A stretch of 64,000 nt of DNA, from the NCBI GenBank assembly GCA_001465935.1, contig LNKV01000001.1, forward strand, positions 62,001-126,000, written 5' to 3'. This document shows positions 1 through 11,340 of this stretch, in pieces. The translations under genes were made by a program, and so were the position numbers. Numbering within the stretch: the stretch's first letter is position 1; the number at the start of each line of letters is the position of its first letter. Origin of the DNA: Clarireedia homoeocarpa. Its lineage: Eukaryota > Ascomycota > Leotiomycetes > Helotiales > Rutstroemiaceae. The notes below the pieces were generated by a model. It saw only the letters and a list, made by a program, of their open reading frames with translations, searched no databases and was not told the origin of the DNA.

Positions 1-1025
1 ATTCGAACCCTCTTCACAATTCCTGCAGAGGAACAAGGCGATGGTGTTTGGTGGTTGAATATGAACAACCCAACTGACGAAGAAGTTGCTGCCATTTGCA
101 AGGCTTTCGGTATCCATCCCTTGACCATTGAAGATATCAAGACTCAAGAAGCACGTGAGAAGATCGAACTCTTTCCCTCGTACTACTTTGCCTGTTTCCG
201 CTCCTTCCACGTCACAGAAATTGATGATGGCCAAGAATATGAACCGTTCAACATTTACGTTGTTGTGTTCCGGGAGGGTACACTCAGCTTCAGCTTTTCA
301 CCCAACCCGCATGCTGCTCACGTTCGAAAGCGTATCACAATGCTCAAAGACTATGTTTCTTTGAGCAGCGACTGGATTTGCTATGCCTTGATGTAAGTTT
401 GTCATCAAGCCTCGTTACAATACTTTTCCTAACTAACATAAACAGCGATGACATTGTCGATTCGTTCGCTCCTGTTATTACCAATATCGACAGAGAGACC
501 GACACTATTGAGGATCAAGTCTTCATTGCCCGTAGTGATGACATGCATACCTTCTTGCGAAAGATTGGTATGGTCCGTAAGAACGTCATGGGTTTGATGA
601 AACTCCTGGGTGGAAAGGCCGATGTTCTAAGAGGCTTCACAAAACGCTGCAATGCTAACTACAAGGTCACTCCTCACATGGACATTGGACTCTATCTCGG
701 TGATATCCAGGATCACGTTGTGACTATGATGACAAACTTGGGCCATTTCGAGAAGATGCTCTCTCGAGCACACAGCAATTACCTTGCTCAACTGTCTATT
801 GACAACATCACCCAAGGAAACAATGCCAACAAGGTGCTCAGCAAGATCACACTCCTCGCGTCGATTCTCGTTCCTCTCAACTTGGTTTGCGGTATGTTTG
901 GTATGAACGTCGAGGTACCATTCAGGAACACCAACAATCTCATCCCGTTCTTCACCATCTTAGCTATCCTAGTCGTTTTCACTCTTGCTTCCCTGGGTCT
1001 TGCAAGGCGTTATAGATACATTTAA
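1..1025 (+). CDS. CorA/Alr-type magnesium transporter, 5'-truncated (C-terminal 323 residues)
   Basis: The gene enters from the left edge in frame at base 1, so its start is outside the window. Exons are 1-392 and 446-1025; the 53-nt intron has a GTAAGT donor and a CTAAC branch site. Seen: a soluble CorA-like stretch (VWWL, NPTDEEV), then two C-terminal membrane segments. The first ends in GMFGMN, the GMN signature that forms the selectivity loop of CorA/Mrs2/Alr channels; the second is followed by a basic tail (ARRYRYI). Known for the family: pentameric Mg2+ channels; Alr1 sits in the plasma membrane and Mnr2 in the vacuole. The NPTDEE and YALIDDIVD stretches resemble the Alr1/Mnr2 branch more than mitochondrial Mrs2. 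Which membrane it occupies cannot be decided from this part. Confidence 0.9.
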
Positions 1026-1702
1026 AACCTATGTGGAGGGCTGTTTGTCATGTATATTCTCGAATCATGTAGATGTTGGAGCTTTAAAAAAAACTTTTGG
1101 GAAGGTGTTGTATTGAGAGGTATTTTGGATAGATATATACAGTAGATACCTGTAGACTACAAGACTAGTAATAAAGAACACTTCTACCAAATTTAATATT
1201 TGTTTTCGTTCAATGAACATGTATTGTATATTTGCTGTGGCTTCCTGAAACGTTCCTTGGTTGATATCGCTAGCAATCAGATGCTTCTGCACATGTGTAA
1301 CACCATTGAGGTAGCTATTATGAAAACCTACACTTACAGGTTCATTTAGTATCGCTTGTGAGGAAAACCCATTAGGATCACGCTGCTTGATTGCCTTCCC
1401 CAGAGCTTGACCCAACCACTCAGAGCGCTAACACACAGAGTAGAGTCCATATCCACACCAGCCAGCCAGCTATCCCTTCCTTCATCGAGCCAGTCGTCCA
1501 TGAAAGCTCTTCGCTGTAAACACCTCTAATTCATACACTCCGTCCACCCATCCATCATAATAATCATACAGTATTTCCCACAAACCATCTCCATCTTCCT
1601 CCCGTCGTCCTCCCTACCTATCCAACCCACCAACCAACCACCCACCCTTATTTTATCGCCCCTACTTCACATTCTTTCCCACCTTCTCCGTCAACCCTCC
1701 TC
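1026..1702. other. Convergent intergenic space
   Basis: Lies between the 3' ends of the Mg2+ transporter and TIM8. It probably holds both 3' UTRs. The right part (about 1440-1700) is C/T-rich with CCAAC-type runs. No gene or RNA is recognised. Confidence 0.6.
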
Positions 1703-2174
1703 CTACTGCGAAGCCCTCATAGTGTTCAAATGCGCAATCACAGCCATACTGCTATCCAAGAAGCGATCCACGCAATTCATCGTGCACGTCTCCTCGTTCT
1801 TCTCCAATTTGCTGCTGCGGATATTACTCGTGATGCATTTCTTCCAGCAGATATCCGTGAGGGAGTGGACGGCTGTAGGAATTGGGTTAGCGGGGGGGAG
1901 GGGGGTGGATTGGTGACAGAGGGGGGGGGGGGGGGGGGTAGGAGGGGTAAGAAGAAAATAAACGAGTATCAGGGATGGTCATTGAGGAGTGATGGGGAGA
2001 GATTGAGATGAAATAGATTGCGGGAATGTAGATGAAAATAGAAAATAACATACACTGTTGAATCCTGGCCTTCTGCGTCTCGTTCACAATGAATTGCTGA
2101 AGTTCTTGCTTGTCCCTGTCAGATAACTTGGAAAGGTCGGGTGTTTGCTGAAGAGATGAGGCGCCGGAATCCAT
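1703..2174 (-). CDS. TIM8: Mitochondrial intermembrane-space chaperone Tim8
   Basis: Small TIM chaperone, 96 residues. Exons on the minus strand are 2174-2054 and 1872-1703, split by a 181-nt intron (GTATGT...CTACAG). The joined protein has the N-terminal helix with KQELQQFIVNE, then the twin CX3C motif: CWKKC and, after 14 residues, CTMNC, ending MRASQ. Known for the family: Tim8 pairs with Tim13 as a hexamer that escorts hydrophobic precursors such as Tim23 across the intermembrane space; the four cysteines form two disulfides through the Mia40 pathway. Only splicing gives the CX3C half; the exon-1 frame read on into the intron would lose it. The intron contains an 18-nt G run (C run on the coding strand), likely length-variable. 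Confidence 0.93.
1921..1938. repeat. G18 homopolymer inside the TIM8 intron
   Basis: Eighteen consecutive G on the plus strand, flanked by further G-rich sequence; C-rich in the TIM8 pre-mRNA. Confidence 0.9.
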
Positions 2175-2715
2175 TTTCTGTATTTGTTTTGAGACTGGGA
2201 ATTGACAGATCGGAAGATATCGATATGCGTTACTTCTCGTTTTGTGGTTGCTTGTGTTGCAGAACGAGAGGCTTGCAAATGTATGGTGTTGATGCAAGCT
2301 TTTTGGCTGTAAGCCTTCCGAGCTTCTAAACTCCACAAAGAAATTTTGCCCGTCAACTTCGTCATGAATCACGTGGGCGGAATTATCAAGAGATTACCTA
2401 GGGAAGAGCACTATAGACTTTCTATTTAATGTTATATTCGACACATTGCAGAAAACCACACCTCACAGGTATGAACGGAGGGATGCCTTATTATTGGCGG
2501 ACGTCAAGCATTCACATGTCAGAATTCAGCATTTCCTGGGTATCAGAAATTGTCATTGATGGAAAAGTCAGCTGTACATATTCGTAAATGTATCTCATTA
2601 CGCCGTATGAATGCGGGTATCAGCCAATCCTAAGATGAAATCCGTCCCTTTATGGACCTTTTTAACTTTTTATTTTCCTCAATTCCAATCCCAATCCCAT
2701 TTCCGCAAGAACAAT
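2175..2715. other. Space upstream of TIM8, downstream of uL23
   Basis: Both flanking genes are on the minus strand. This 541-base space should hold the TIM8 promoter (right of 2174) and the uL23 3' UTR (left of 2716). No other gene or motif is recognised. Confidence 0.5.
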
Positions 2716-3483
2716 TTAAACAATTGCAAGCTTGGTAGCAGCAATGTCGAGAGCATCAACATCAGCAGTCAGACGAGCAAAGGCCTTCTTTGATCCATCT
2801 GGTCTATATTAAATGCATTAGCCAACGTCCAAATCTCAACTGAAGCCGATTTAACATACCGGATAAGGGTGTTGATCTTGACAGTGTCAATGTCATAAAG
2901 CTTCTTCAAAGCCTCCTTGATTTGAGCCTTGTTGGCCTTGATGTCAACAATAAAGACGAGGGTGTTGTTCTCCTCAATCTTCTTCATGGCGCTCTCGGTG
3001 TTCAATGGGTGGATAATGACCTTGTGCTCGTCGAGGCGGGGTTGGGAGTCGATCGACTTGCGAGGGTACTTAGGAGCACGGGAGAGTTGAAGGGTCTTAG
3101 GTCGGTGAAAGGTTGTCGAGAGACGGACCTTGCGGACCTTGTGGGAGTGAACCTAGTTGACATCAGCTTCAATGCTTTTTGGATGCTAAGATAGTAGGAA
3201 ACTTACGCCCTTCAAGGCAGCTTTAGCGGCAGCAGTGGCCTTCTTGTTGCCAGCCTTTGCGGCACCTATTAAAACTTACGCATCAGCAATCGCTCTTAAA
3301 GAACTCGCAATATCTGCTGTTGCTGGTGCGCATCCTTCGCAATTCTCCGCCATAGATTCGGGACGATATTTGGGTCTTCATAGAGCGGCCGTAATATCAC
3401 ACGAATGTGGTATCACGATTGGAATTGCGATGATGCAAAAATCGGAGAAAGGAAACTGTACCTTTCTTTGCTGGGGGAGCCAT
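2716..3483 (-). CDS. RPL25: 60S ribosomal protein uL23 (L25/L23a)
   Basis: Four exons on the minus strand: 3483-3462, 3265-3207, 3152-2860 and 2803-2716, giving 153 residues. The start encodes MAPPAKKG in a 22-nt first exon, followed by an Ala/Lys-rich N-terminal extension typical of eukaryotic uL23, then the globular part with [27 protein letters not shown] and the end [11 protein letters not shown]. Known: uL23 binds 25S rRNA at the peptide-exit tunnel and is the docking site for SRP and other nascent-chain factors; its N-terminal extension carries a nuclear import signal. Introns are 196, 54 and 56 nt, clustered toward the 5' end as is common for ribosomal protein genes. It is divergent from BMT2, with 392 bases between the start codons. 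Confidence 0.97.
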
Positions 3484-3875
3484 TTCGACAGATGTGTGCT
3501 TCCTGGTGGATTAGTACTGGAATTGAGTTGTCGAGAAGTTGATGGTTTGACAAAAATAATTCTAAAAGTCTCAATAATTTGTGGGTGGAAAATTCGCTTA
3601 TTTCCGGAATATAGTGCATCCGTTCCAGTCTGCAGACTCGACGGCCGCAGAAAATGTCTAGCCAATCTTTTCACGCTTCCATATCCCAGCTGTAGTACAT
3701 TCACCAGAACGACCAAAGTTTTCTATTCCTCAACCTCTAGCTAACTGTGACAGCGGTTTGTCTCCAATTCTTCGGATCACGTAGAGGCATAAACATGGGG
3801 ATCTCTCCTATTCATATTGAAATTTAGATCTACACAGTTTGCCATAGCATTCGGGGAAGATTCAAAACCTGCAAG
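3484..3875. promoter_or_regulatory. Shared divergent promoter of uL23 and BMT2
   Basis: This 392-base space between two start codons must contain both promoters. A CTGTGACAG sequence near 3744 is one base off the HomolD core (CAGTCACA) known from fission-yeast ribosomal protein promoters; that resemblance is weak. Nothing else is recognised. Confidence 0.45.
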
Positions 3876-4748
3876 ATGGGCATTAAGAAGAAAACGAAGT
3901 TGAAATCACTTTCACGGGGTCGTCCACCGACAACCAAGAAACCAATACAATCTATATCAAGCAAGGCAACAAGGACAATAATTCGTACCCACCATACTCT
4001 GGAGAAACGAAGAGCAAAAGCCTTAGCAGAAGGGGATACAGTGACAGCGGCGGCACTTGCACGTGAGATTGCTACTCAAGGTGGACTTGAAACTTACCAA
4101 CGTGCAAGTCTAATCGGTCAACGCAATGATCGGGGCGGCGATAGTAGTAAGATATTGATGGAGTGGTTGTCTCCATTGAGCGCAAGACTCAAGGATCAGG
4201 CTAGCAGAGGAACTCCGTTACGGATGCTGGAAGTAGGAGCCTTGAGCATCAACAATGCTTCCTCTAGAAGCCATGCTTTTCTAGTTGAAAGGATCGATTT
4301 GAACAGTCAATCGGAAGGCATCACACAGCAAGATTTCATGGAGCGACCGCTACCGAAAGACGATTCGGAGAAATTTGATATCATCAGTCTATCTCTTGTG
4401 CTGAATTATGTTCCTGATGGAGTAGGAAGAGGGGATATGTTACTACGCACCCTAAAATTCTTACACGCTGCACCCCCAACCTTGAACGAGTTTGCAGAAT
4501 GGTTCCCCTCTCTCTTTCTGGTCCTACCATTACCTTGTGTGTCAAACTCACGTTATATGGACGAAGGCAGACTAGAGGCGATCATGGAGAGCTTGGGGTA
4601 CGTGATGGTCAAGAAAAAGCTTTCGAACAAGCTGGTTTATTATCTTTGGCGCTTGAGCTCGCGCATCCTAGGACCTGTGTCATGGAAAAAAGAAGAGATC
4701 CGGGCAGGCAAGTCTCGAAACAACTTCTCGGTTGTGCTGAAAAAGTGA
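3876..4748 (+). CDS. BMT2: 25S rRNA (adenine-N1)-methyltransferase Bmt2
   Basis: Single exon, 290 residues. It begins with a basic, nucleolar-type N terminus (MGIKKKTKLKSLSRGR). A Rossmann-like SAM-binding motif follows (RMLEVGALSINN), then the family-specific MERPLP, a D-IISLSLVLNYVPD-GRGDMLLRT block and LPLPCVSNSRY. These blocks identify the Bmt2 family, which in yeast makes m1A at A2142 of 25S rRNA in the nucleolus. Length is close to the usual size. The start is the first ATG, directly upstream of the basic tail. The gene is divergent from uL23, so a ribosome-assembly enzyme and a ribosomal protein share one promoter region. Confidence 0.93.
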   Translation: MGIKKKTKLKSLSRGRPPTTKKPIQSISSKATRTIIRTHHTLEKRRAKALAEGDTVTAAALAREIATQGGLETYQRASLIGQRNDRGGDSSKILMEWLSPLSARLKDQASRGTPLRMLEVGALSINNASSRSHAFLVERIDLNSQSEGITQQDFMERPLPKDDSEKFDIISLSLVLNYVPDGVGRGDMLLRTLKFLHAAPPTLNEFAEWFPSLFLVLPLPCVSNSRYMDEGRLEAIMESLGYVMVKKKLSNKLVYYLWRLSSRILGPVSWKKEEIRAGKSRNNFSVVLKK

Positions 4749-5771
4749 AGGGCGAGATAAAATTTATATGGTGGGGCGATCAACGTCAAGGAAGACTTCG
4801 ACTGCCCCAGATAATCTGGCAACGGTACATCAAATAATCCAATCAAGTGCTGAAAGGATAATGAAGGGGGCTTGGTTGTTCAGTGTCTGTAAGCCAATCT
4901 TCATAGATGGGGTTGCTGGGAGGCTAATGGTGTCCATAAATTTCAGTTCAGCTACGGCGCAACCGTATTGTACTGCATTGTCTGTAGAGCATTCTACAGT
5001 ATTCATTTTTAAATCGAATTACTGATGCAGCAGACCACTATCAAAATTGTGGGACGTTTAATCCATGCTCGGAGGTCTTTCTTGCTTGTCAGTGCAGCGC
5101 CACTTCCCTCCCAAGATCGCCTGCGTAGGATCCGGGCTCTTCGAAAGAGATTTTGATGTTACAGTTACATAGTACAAATGCATCCATGCGTACGAAGCAA
5201 GATGTCAATAATCAACGGTATGTTAAAGGCTGTTCGGAATGCTTCGCACGAAGAAACTAGAATTTTCTAACGTGTGAGAGAAAAATTTTCAACCCTACAA
5301 GATGTGCAGAGAGTAATATTTCATTGGTCTAACCATCTCTACCGGCATCTTGGTACATCATGCCGTACGATCCTAACTGATGCACAAAGCCGATGAATGC
5401 CTTCAAATGCCTTCAAGCCTGCAAGCGTACCACTTTCTAAAAATTTCTATCGTCGATAAGAGATAAGGAGGGGAAAGTTTGCAAGGACTTCCGAAATAAC
5501 CTTGGAAGAGAGACATGGGACCAGTCTAATGTGAGGAGAGGTGACTTAATTTACAACTCCAGATCTTCTCGGTTTCGCCATTTCCACTTCTCCCCTAATA
5601 CTATGAATCCATTGTCTTTGCTCGTGTGCTAGCTTTCCTCAATCGCTTTCTCTTGAAAAAAGTTTACTACTCTCGCGGAGGAGATATACCAGACTCGTCG
5701 ACAATTTATTTGATTGTGGCGGTGGAAGCAAGGATACGATACCACACCGTAATATTTGCATTACATCACAT
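4749..5771. other. Space before the amino-acid transporter gene
   Basis: About 1 kb with no recognisable gene. It should hold the BMT2 3' UTR and the promoter and leader of the transporter. Short open frames (for example 4768-5025 and 5626-5907) show no family features. Confidence 0.5.
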
Positions 5772-8381
5772 ATGGCGCGGCCAAATCCCACCAACTTTCA
5801 CGAATATGAGTATGGAACTTCAAACTCCCCGAGAAGCTCTATCAGTGGTCGAAGTGTACGATTTGAGCCTGGTAGCTTCTCTCCTTCAGAAATTTCGGAT
5901 CTCCTAGATGTTCCTGATGGTCAAAACGGTCCGCATAATGGAATTCGAAGGCGCAGGTACTTTAACTACCCGGTCTGACCTATCGTTTCTGCAACTAGCT
6001 GATACACATGTTTAGATCCTCAATTGGCATGCGGCTAAGCTCCATCGCACAGGCTGGAGGTGTGAACAGTATAGAGAATTTTGCGCGAAGTTTGACCCGA
6101 GCCACCGGTTTCCACGAAATCAATCCACGACAACCCGCATTCATATTGGCAGATGATGGTCCAGAGGAAGGACTCGAAGATGATATAGAATATGGGAGTG
6201 TCCGGACGGAAAGTGGACTTTTCCCGCGCGCCGGGTTATCCAAGCGGGCGTTGGACAATGACAGCCCCGAAAATGCGGTGGATGATCAATCTGTCGTTGG
6301 TACTCCACCTCGATTCATGCATCGCAAAAGTTCGGATGGTGATCATCGTATAAGCGATGTGGGAAGCCTCCCTGGGAGCATGAGGGGTGGCCAGTCTATA
6401 TTTGCTATTGCGCCTCATTTGGGGACACCTCTTGCAGGGAGCTATGGCGCTTCTTACGGAACTCTACGTTCTAACTTGAACGAGTCATCTATGGCTCATG
6501 CTGGGCAGCTATGGAGGCAGCAGCAAGCAGCCGGTGCAAACACTATGGATGGAGAGCACATGCCACTGATTGTGAAGGAAGTCGAGCAGGATGGGAAGAT
6601 CGTCTATGTTGTGGAGGGACAATCAACTCTTTACCAAACTGGTAAGCATGCAAATACTCATTCTCATTTATGGATCTGTATCTGTCTTCCCCTGTGCCAG
6701 CTAAACTACCTGTTCTTACCTGTATTTCGCCGATTATGATATGTGAGATTGCTAACACTGGGTGCTCAAATTAGTCCTCAACTCGACCAACACTCTTATC
6801 GGAATCGGCCTTCTAAGTCTACCGATGGGTTTGAAATATTCTGGGTGGCTTTGTGGTATGGTTTTCCTACTGCTCTCAGCGGTTGTGACTTCATACACTG
6901 CACGACTGTTGGCCAAGTGCATGGACCGAGACAATTCCCTACTAGGCTTCTCGGATCTCGCATACGTATCTTTTGGTAATAAAGCAAGACTGGCTACGAG
7001 TGTCCTTTTCACTTTGGAACTGCTTGCCGCCTGTGTTGCTTTGATTGTTCTGTTTGGCGACACTCTTCACCTGCTCATACCTTCCGTGGGGGTTGTGGAA
7101 TGGAAGGTTCTCTGCGGAATTCTATTGATACCCCTTAGTTTTGCACCCTTACGATACCTCAGTTATACCAGTATACTTGGCATTTTTTCGTGCTTTTCTA
7201 GTAAGACAAAACTATCACTACTAGGTCGTCAACCTGCTAACTGTCCACAGTTATTCTGATAGTCATCATTGATGGCTTTACAAAGCCTCATGCCCCTGGG
7301 TCTTTGATTGAACCGGCAAAGCAATATCTCTTCCCTGCCAATGTAAGAATGTTACTTCCATTTATCTCTCTATACCACAGAAAAGGTCCCCTGCTCTCAA
7401 GCGCAGAGAGAGACAGGTAGAATTCGGGCGATCTTCTCCAGCTATTCAAGCCACTGAAGGTTGGGTATTATGTTCTACATGGACGATTTAATGCATTTGG
7501 GACATTCCGATCATTGAATTCGTTCCCAACATCATCATCGACCACTTCGTTTTCTGTGCGGCATAGCCCTCTTCTTGCTCGAAACTTGCACGTGATGATC
7601 AGGCGCCATTAAACTCTGTCTGTAGGAAATGCTGACTTTATTATTGTTTAGTGGCTTACTCTTCCGCTCTCATTTGGCTTGCTCATGTCTCCATGGGGCG
7701 GCCACTCTGTCTTTCCAAATATCTACAGGGATATGAGACATCCATATAAGTTCCCCAAGGCTGTCCAGTATACATTCAGTTTCACTGTAAGTTGTCTCCA
7801 CTCTGCCACTACCAAAGCTAATTCTCTACAAGTACTTGCTAGATGCAGCGACAGCAGTCATTGGCATCCTCATGTTCGGAGATGATGTCAAAGATGAGAT
7901 TACCGCCAACATCCTTGGAAACTCATCCTATCCTCGCAGCCTTTCCCTTATGATCTGCATATTCATCGTCATCATCCCTCTTAGCAAGCTTCCCTTGAAT
8001 TCTCGTCCTATCATCGCCTTGATAGAAAGCTCTTGTGGACTCGATGCACGTGGTATGTCGGATTCCCCTGCTCTTACCGGTCTGTCGGGCTACACACGTG
8101 GTTTCCTCAAAATTGCCATCCGTATACTTGTCCTCGTCCTGTTCGTTGTGATTGCTATCGTATTTCCGAGTTTCGATTCGATAATGTCACTAATGGGTTC
8201 GGCGTTGTGCTTCACAATCTGCGTTATATTGCCCTTGATGTTTTATTTGAAGATGTTCGGGAAAGAAATCAGTCCTCGGGAGCGAAGTCTGGACTATTTC
8301 TTGATTATCGTTAGCTCCATCATGGCACTCGTTGGAACTGTATGGGCGTTCTTACCAAAGGAACTCATTGGTGCTGAATAA
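5772..8381 (+). CDS. Vacuolar amino-acid transporter, Avt1-like (Aa_trans family)
   Basis: Six exons: 5772-5956, 6016-6641, 6775-7200, 7251-7342, 7652-7786 and 7833-8381, giving 670 residues. The first 270 residues are hydrophilic, Ser/Gly-rich and acidic, as in Avt1. The membrane part opens with VLNSTNTLIGIGLLSLPMGLKY, the classic first helix of amino-acid/auxin permeases, and continues with about ten hydrophobic segments, including the block LLMSPWGGHSVFPNIYRDMRHP. Known: Avt1 family members are proton-coupled and move neutral amino acids across the vacuolar membrane. The fourth intron (7343-7651, 309 nt) is long for this window, but joining FPAN to WLTLPLSFG restores the conserved order. 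The start is the first ATG in frame with the conserved protein; the exact vacuolar substrate is inferred only. Confidence 0.92.
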
Positions 8382-9177
8382 TTGCATGGTCCGAAAAGCT
8401 GGTGAACCTATTGTTTTAATAACGTCGTTTGTATGGGCATATTGGGTGCGGATTTCCTTGGCAACTTTGCATGATCTCTGATGACTCCTTCGGTTTCAGC
8501 TGCATCATGACTCTATGGTATGGTTTTTACTTTTGTTAATAGTCTCGGGCATGGAGGATATCTGTTTATACAAAGTTGGGTTCTGAAAGCATCTACTTGG
8601 TAGAACATTCGTACACATAACTATTCCAATTACTTTAAGACATTGAACCATATATTTCCAACTCGATGTAAAAATCACACATTTGATTGTGTCAATTACG
8701 TTGAGACATTGGCCATGAACTATATGATCTTCTATATATCGCAATTATCTCTGTTCCTTCCAGATCGGTAAAGCTAAACATCAGCACGATCTGATATTCT
8801 CCATCGACTACCACACACTATCACTTCTCTATGCTGATTCGTCTTCAATATTGCCATCTCGGCGTACCTCATTTTCGTCCAAGTTGGTTGTGTATGATGA
8901 GATGATGAATATACAAGGGGTGACATAACACCTCGAACTTTCCTCTATAATTGCCCAATGGCTTCCTGCCTCTCAAGTCATGCAAAAGTAACTTCCCTCC
9001 TCCGTTTACATACTCACATGTTATGCAGCTATTGAGTCATACGTTCCGGAACGACTTGCACGGATCAACACTATCGATACGGAATTCATGCGGAAGGATC
9101 AGCACAAGATCTGCGCCAGAGTGGAGATAGATACATACATGGACAACTCATTCACTAAAGAATGACATGAAGGCTCT
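8382..9177. other. Gene-free sequence downstream of the transporter
   Basis: Contains the transporter 3' UTR. No further gene, tRNA or known element is seen before the repeat array. Confidence 0.5.
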
Positions 9178-10860
9178 GTTGCATATCTGATTCCGAGAAT
9201 TTGGATGAGGCTTTTCTCCCAAGCAAAGAACTTGAGGTAAGGGAACGAATGTCGGCCAGTTGTTGTGGACCTCCACACCGGTAGTTGAGCTCCGTGAACC
9301 GTTCGGCCTGCTCTACCCTAACGCAGAACATACAGGCACACTATCACATAATCCACTCCATGACCACTACGCATGAATCGAATAGCAGTTTGTTGCACAT
9401 CTTGTTTTCAGTTACATTGTAACCCTCCTTCGTGGTTGTCCGTTCAACGCGAAAGTAGTGCCACAACTCACAGCTAGCGATTTTGGCCAATTTTCAGTAC
9501 GTACTTGGCCGGCAATCAGACTTGCAACAGAACGTCGACTGGAAACTTGTCTTCATATTTATTGAATATGTCCTACTCGTGGTGCCAACTTAATGAATTT
9601 GTTGCACGTCTTAGAGCTCAGCTTGCAGCTGCCTTTTCTGGAAAATGCTCTGCAGGAGGAAGCGGTCTAGAAACAAGACCAGCTGGTGACGATCCCCAAG
9701 ACAACTTGGCTGAGATGTAGATGTGCAACAGCGGTTTTCACGGGCCAGAACGGTTCTGTTGCATATCTCATGCTTCAGCTACGAGTTACCTTTTCTGGAA
9801 ATTCCATTCCGTAAGTGATCAGCACAGACGACTTGAATCGCTAGCTGCGATTTGGGTACGAAGTACAGGTCAGGCAGGCCTTGGTGAACCCTTGGCCAGG
9901 ATTCAGGCATGCAACAAGAGCTCTATTACCGGTGAAAGACCTTGTATTGTACGCAGTATCTCTTAACCTTCAGCTACGAGCTGCCACTTCGGGGATACGT
10001 GGAAATGGTTCGCTGTCATTTTGCTACGACACCTGCTTGGCCGGGATTTAGACATGCAACCGGGAGCCTCCTACGATAGACACGTCTATACAGTCAATCG
10101 ACTTGTTGCACGTCTGAATCCGCCACTTTGGTTTGGGGCAATCCTTCATCGGAGGTGGAAGCCTCGCCGCACGGTAATGAGCGGTGTATGCAATCACAAC
10201 TAGCGATTTTTGGCGCATTGGGGCTCGCACCTCGCACCAGCTTGGCCGAAATTTAGGAATGCAACAACAAGATTCATTCACACTACTATACGAATATGCC
10301 TACCTATATCACCTTCTCTTATGTGCGACGTGTCAATCACTGCAAATGCGAGGCAGATGGTAGATATTCGTCTTTTTGTTGCAGGTCTTGCCTGGGGTCT
10401 AAGTAGAGGCCTTGAGAATTCATTTCGAGAGCGGGCGATCAACTCAGAAGTGCGGAAAATTGCTGGCTGCGATTCTCTCCAAACGGGCAATGGAAGTTGA
10501 TCCAATATGGATTTTTCGCGCATCTTAGGCCCTCTTTTGGAGCAGACTTCGCAAAGTATTACTTGTTTGCTTGACGGTGAGAGAGAAGAAGGATCTCGGG
10601 CAGCAGCGTTCGACTCCAGCATCAAATTTCACATCGATTCATTCCTCTGCCATGTTGCATGTCTGAGCGCAGCCAAGTTCTACTCCGGTTCAGCCTCCAC
10701 GAAATGTCTTTGCCCAGGGAGACAGGCAAAGTGGAATCGCTAGCAGCGACTTGAACTAAATGCGCCACCTCTCTTAGATATGCAACAAAATTCTTTACTT
10801 CCAGCCATGGGAATCCACCTTGGAGTCAACGTGGTTCTATCTGTTGCACGCCTCGACCAG
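9178..10860. repeat. Diverged repeat array with TGTTGCA/TGCAACA boundary motifs
   Basis: At least eight copies of a TGTTGCA-YR-TCT-like box start at 9178, 9391, 9600, 9757, 10104, 10377, 10653 and 10842. Their inverse, TGCAAC(A/C), lies at 9523, 9724, 9910, 10055, 10260 and 10781, usually preceded by CTTGGCCgggATTtAGa (five clear versions ending just before the TGCAAC). Internal boxes recur: CTAGC(tg)CGATTT near 9475, 9840, 10200 and 10740, and CTTCAGCTACGAG near 9773 and 9967, with a related CTCAGCTTGCAGCTGCC near 9617. Copies are spaced about 160-350 bases apart and are heavily mutated. No open frame runs through them. It may be an ancient tandem or nested repeat or the relic of a short inverted-repeat element. 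Confidence 0.75.
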
Positions 10861-11340
10861 GGTATCTGGTTGCGCTTCCCCAGATTTCAAGCACTGTCGC
10901 CGAGTCACCGCTACCGCATTGGAATATACTCAAAATGACAAGTTTGAGATACAAAGGGAAATCGCCCCGTCCCATATGGTGCTTCTACACTTTCTGTCTG
11001 TCTAGTCATATAGGATAAAGTCGTCCAATGACATCCGTAGTCAACTAGGATGTTTGATCTCATCTCAATACTCTCAGACAGTTTGGGGCATTCGTGCTTC
11101 ACATATTCCTCTACTAGTGGGTGTGTTAACTATCGATTAACTCCAACATTTCGATATTTATACAAAATATAAACTGTTAAGATCTCTGTTTTGACAAATA
11201 TATATATACGAGTTCTCAAGATCCGAATTTTACTTGGACCATCTGATATTTGATCAGTATAACAAGAAATGAATAAAATCCAGAATCGGAAATACTTAGC
11301 AGCCCCCCCACCGGTTCTCCCTGTGCAATTCATATCCCCC
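10861..11340. other. AT-richer spacer after the repeat array
   Basis: No gene or clear repeat is seen; base composition becomes AT-rich near 11130-11290. Confidence 0.4.

Noticed and set aside
3735..3760. HomolD element in the uL23 promoter
   Set aside because: One base off the core and its position relative to the start site is unknown; not enough to call a functional site.
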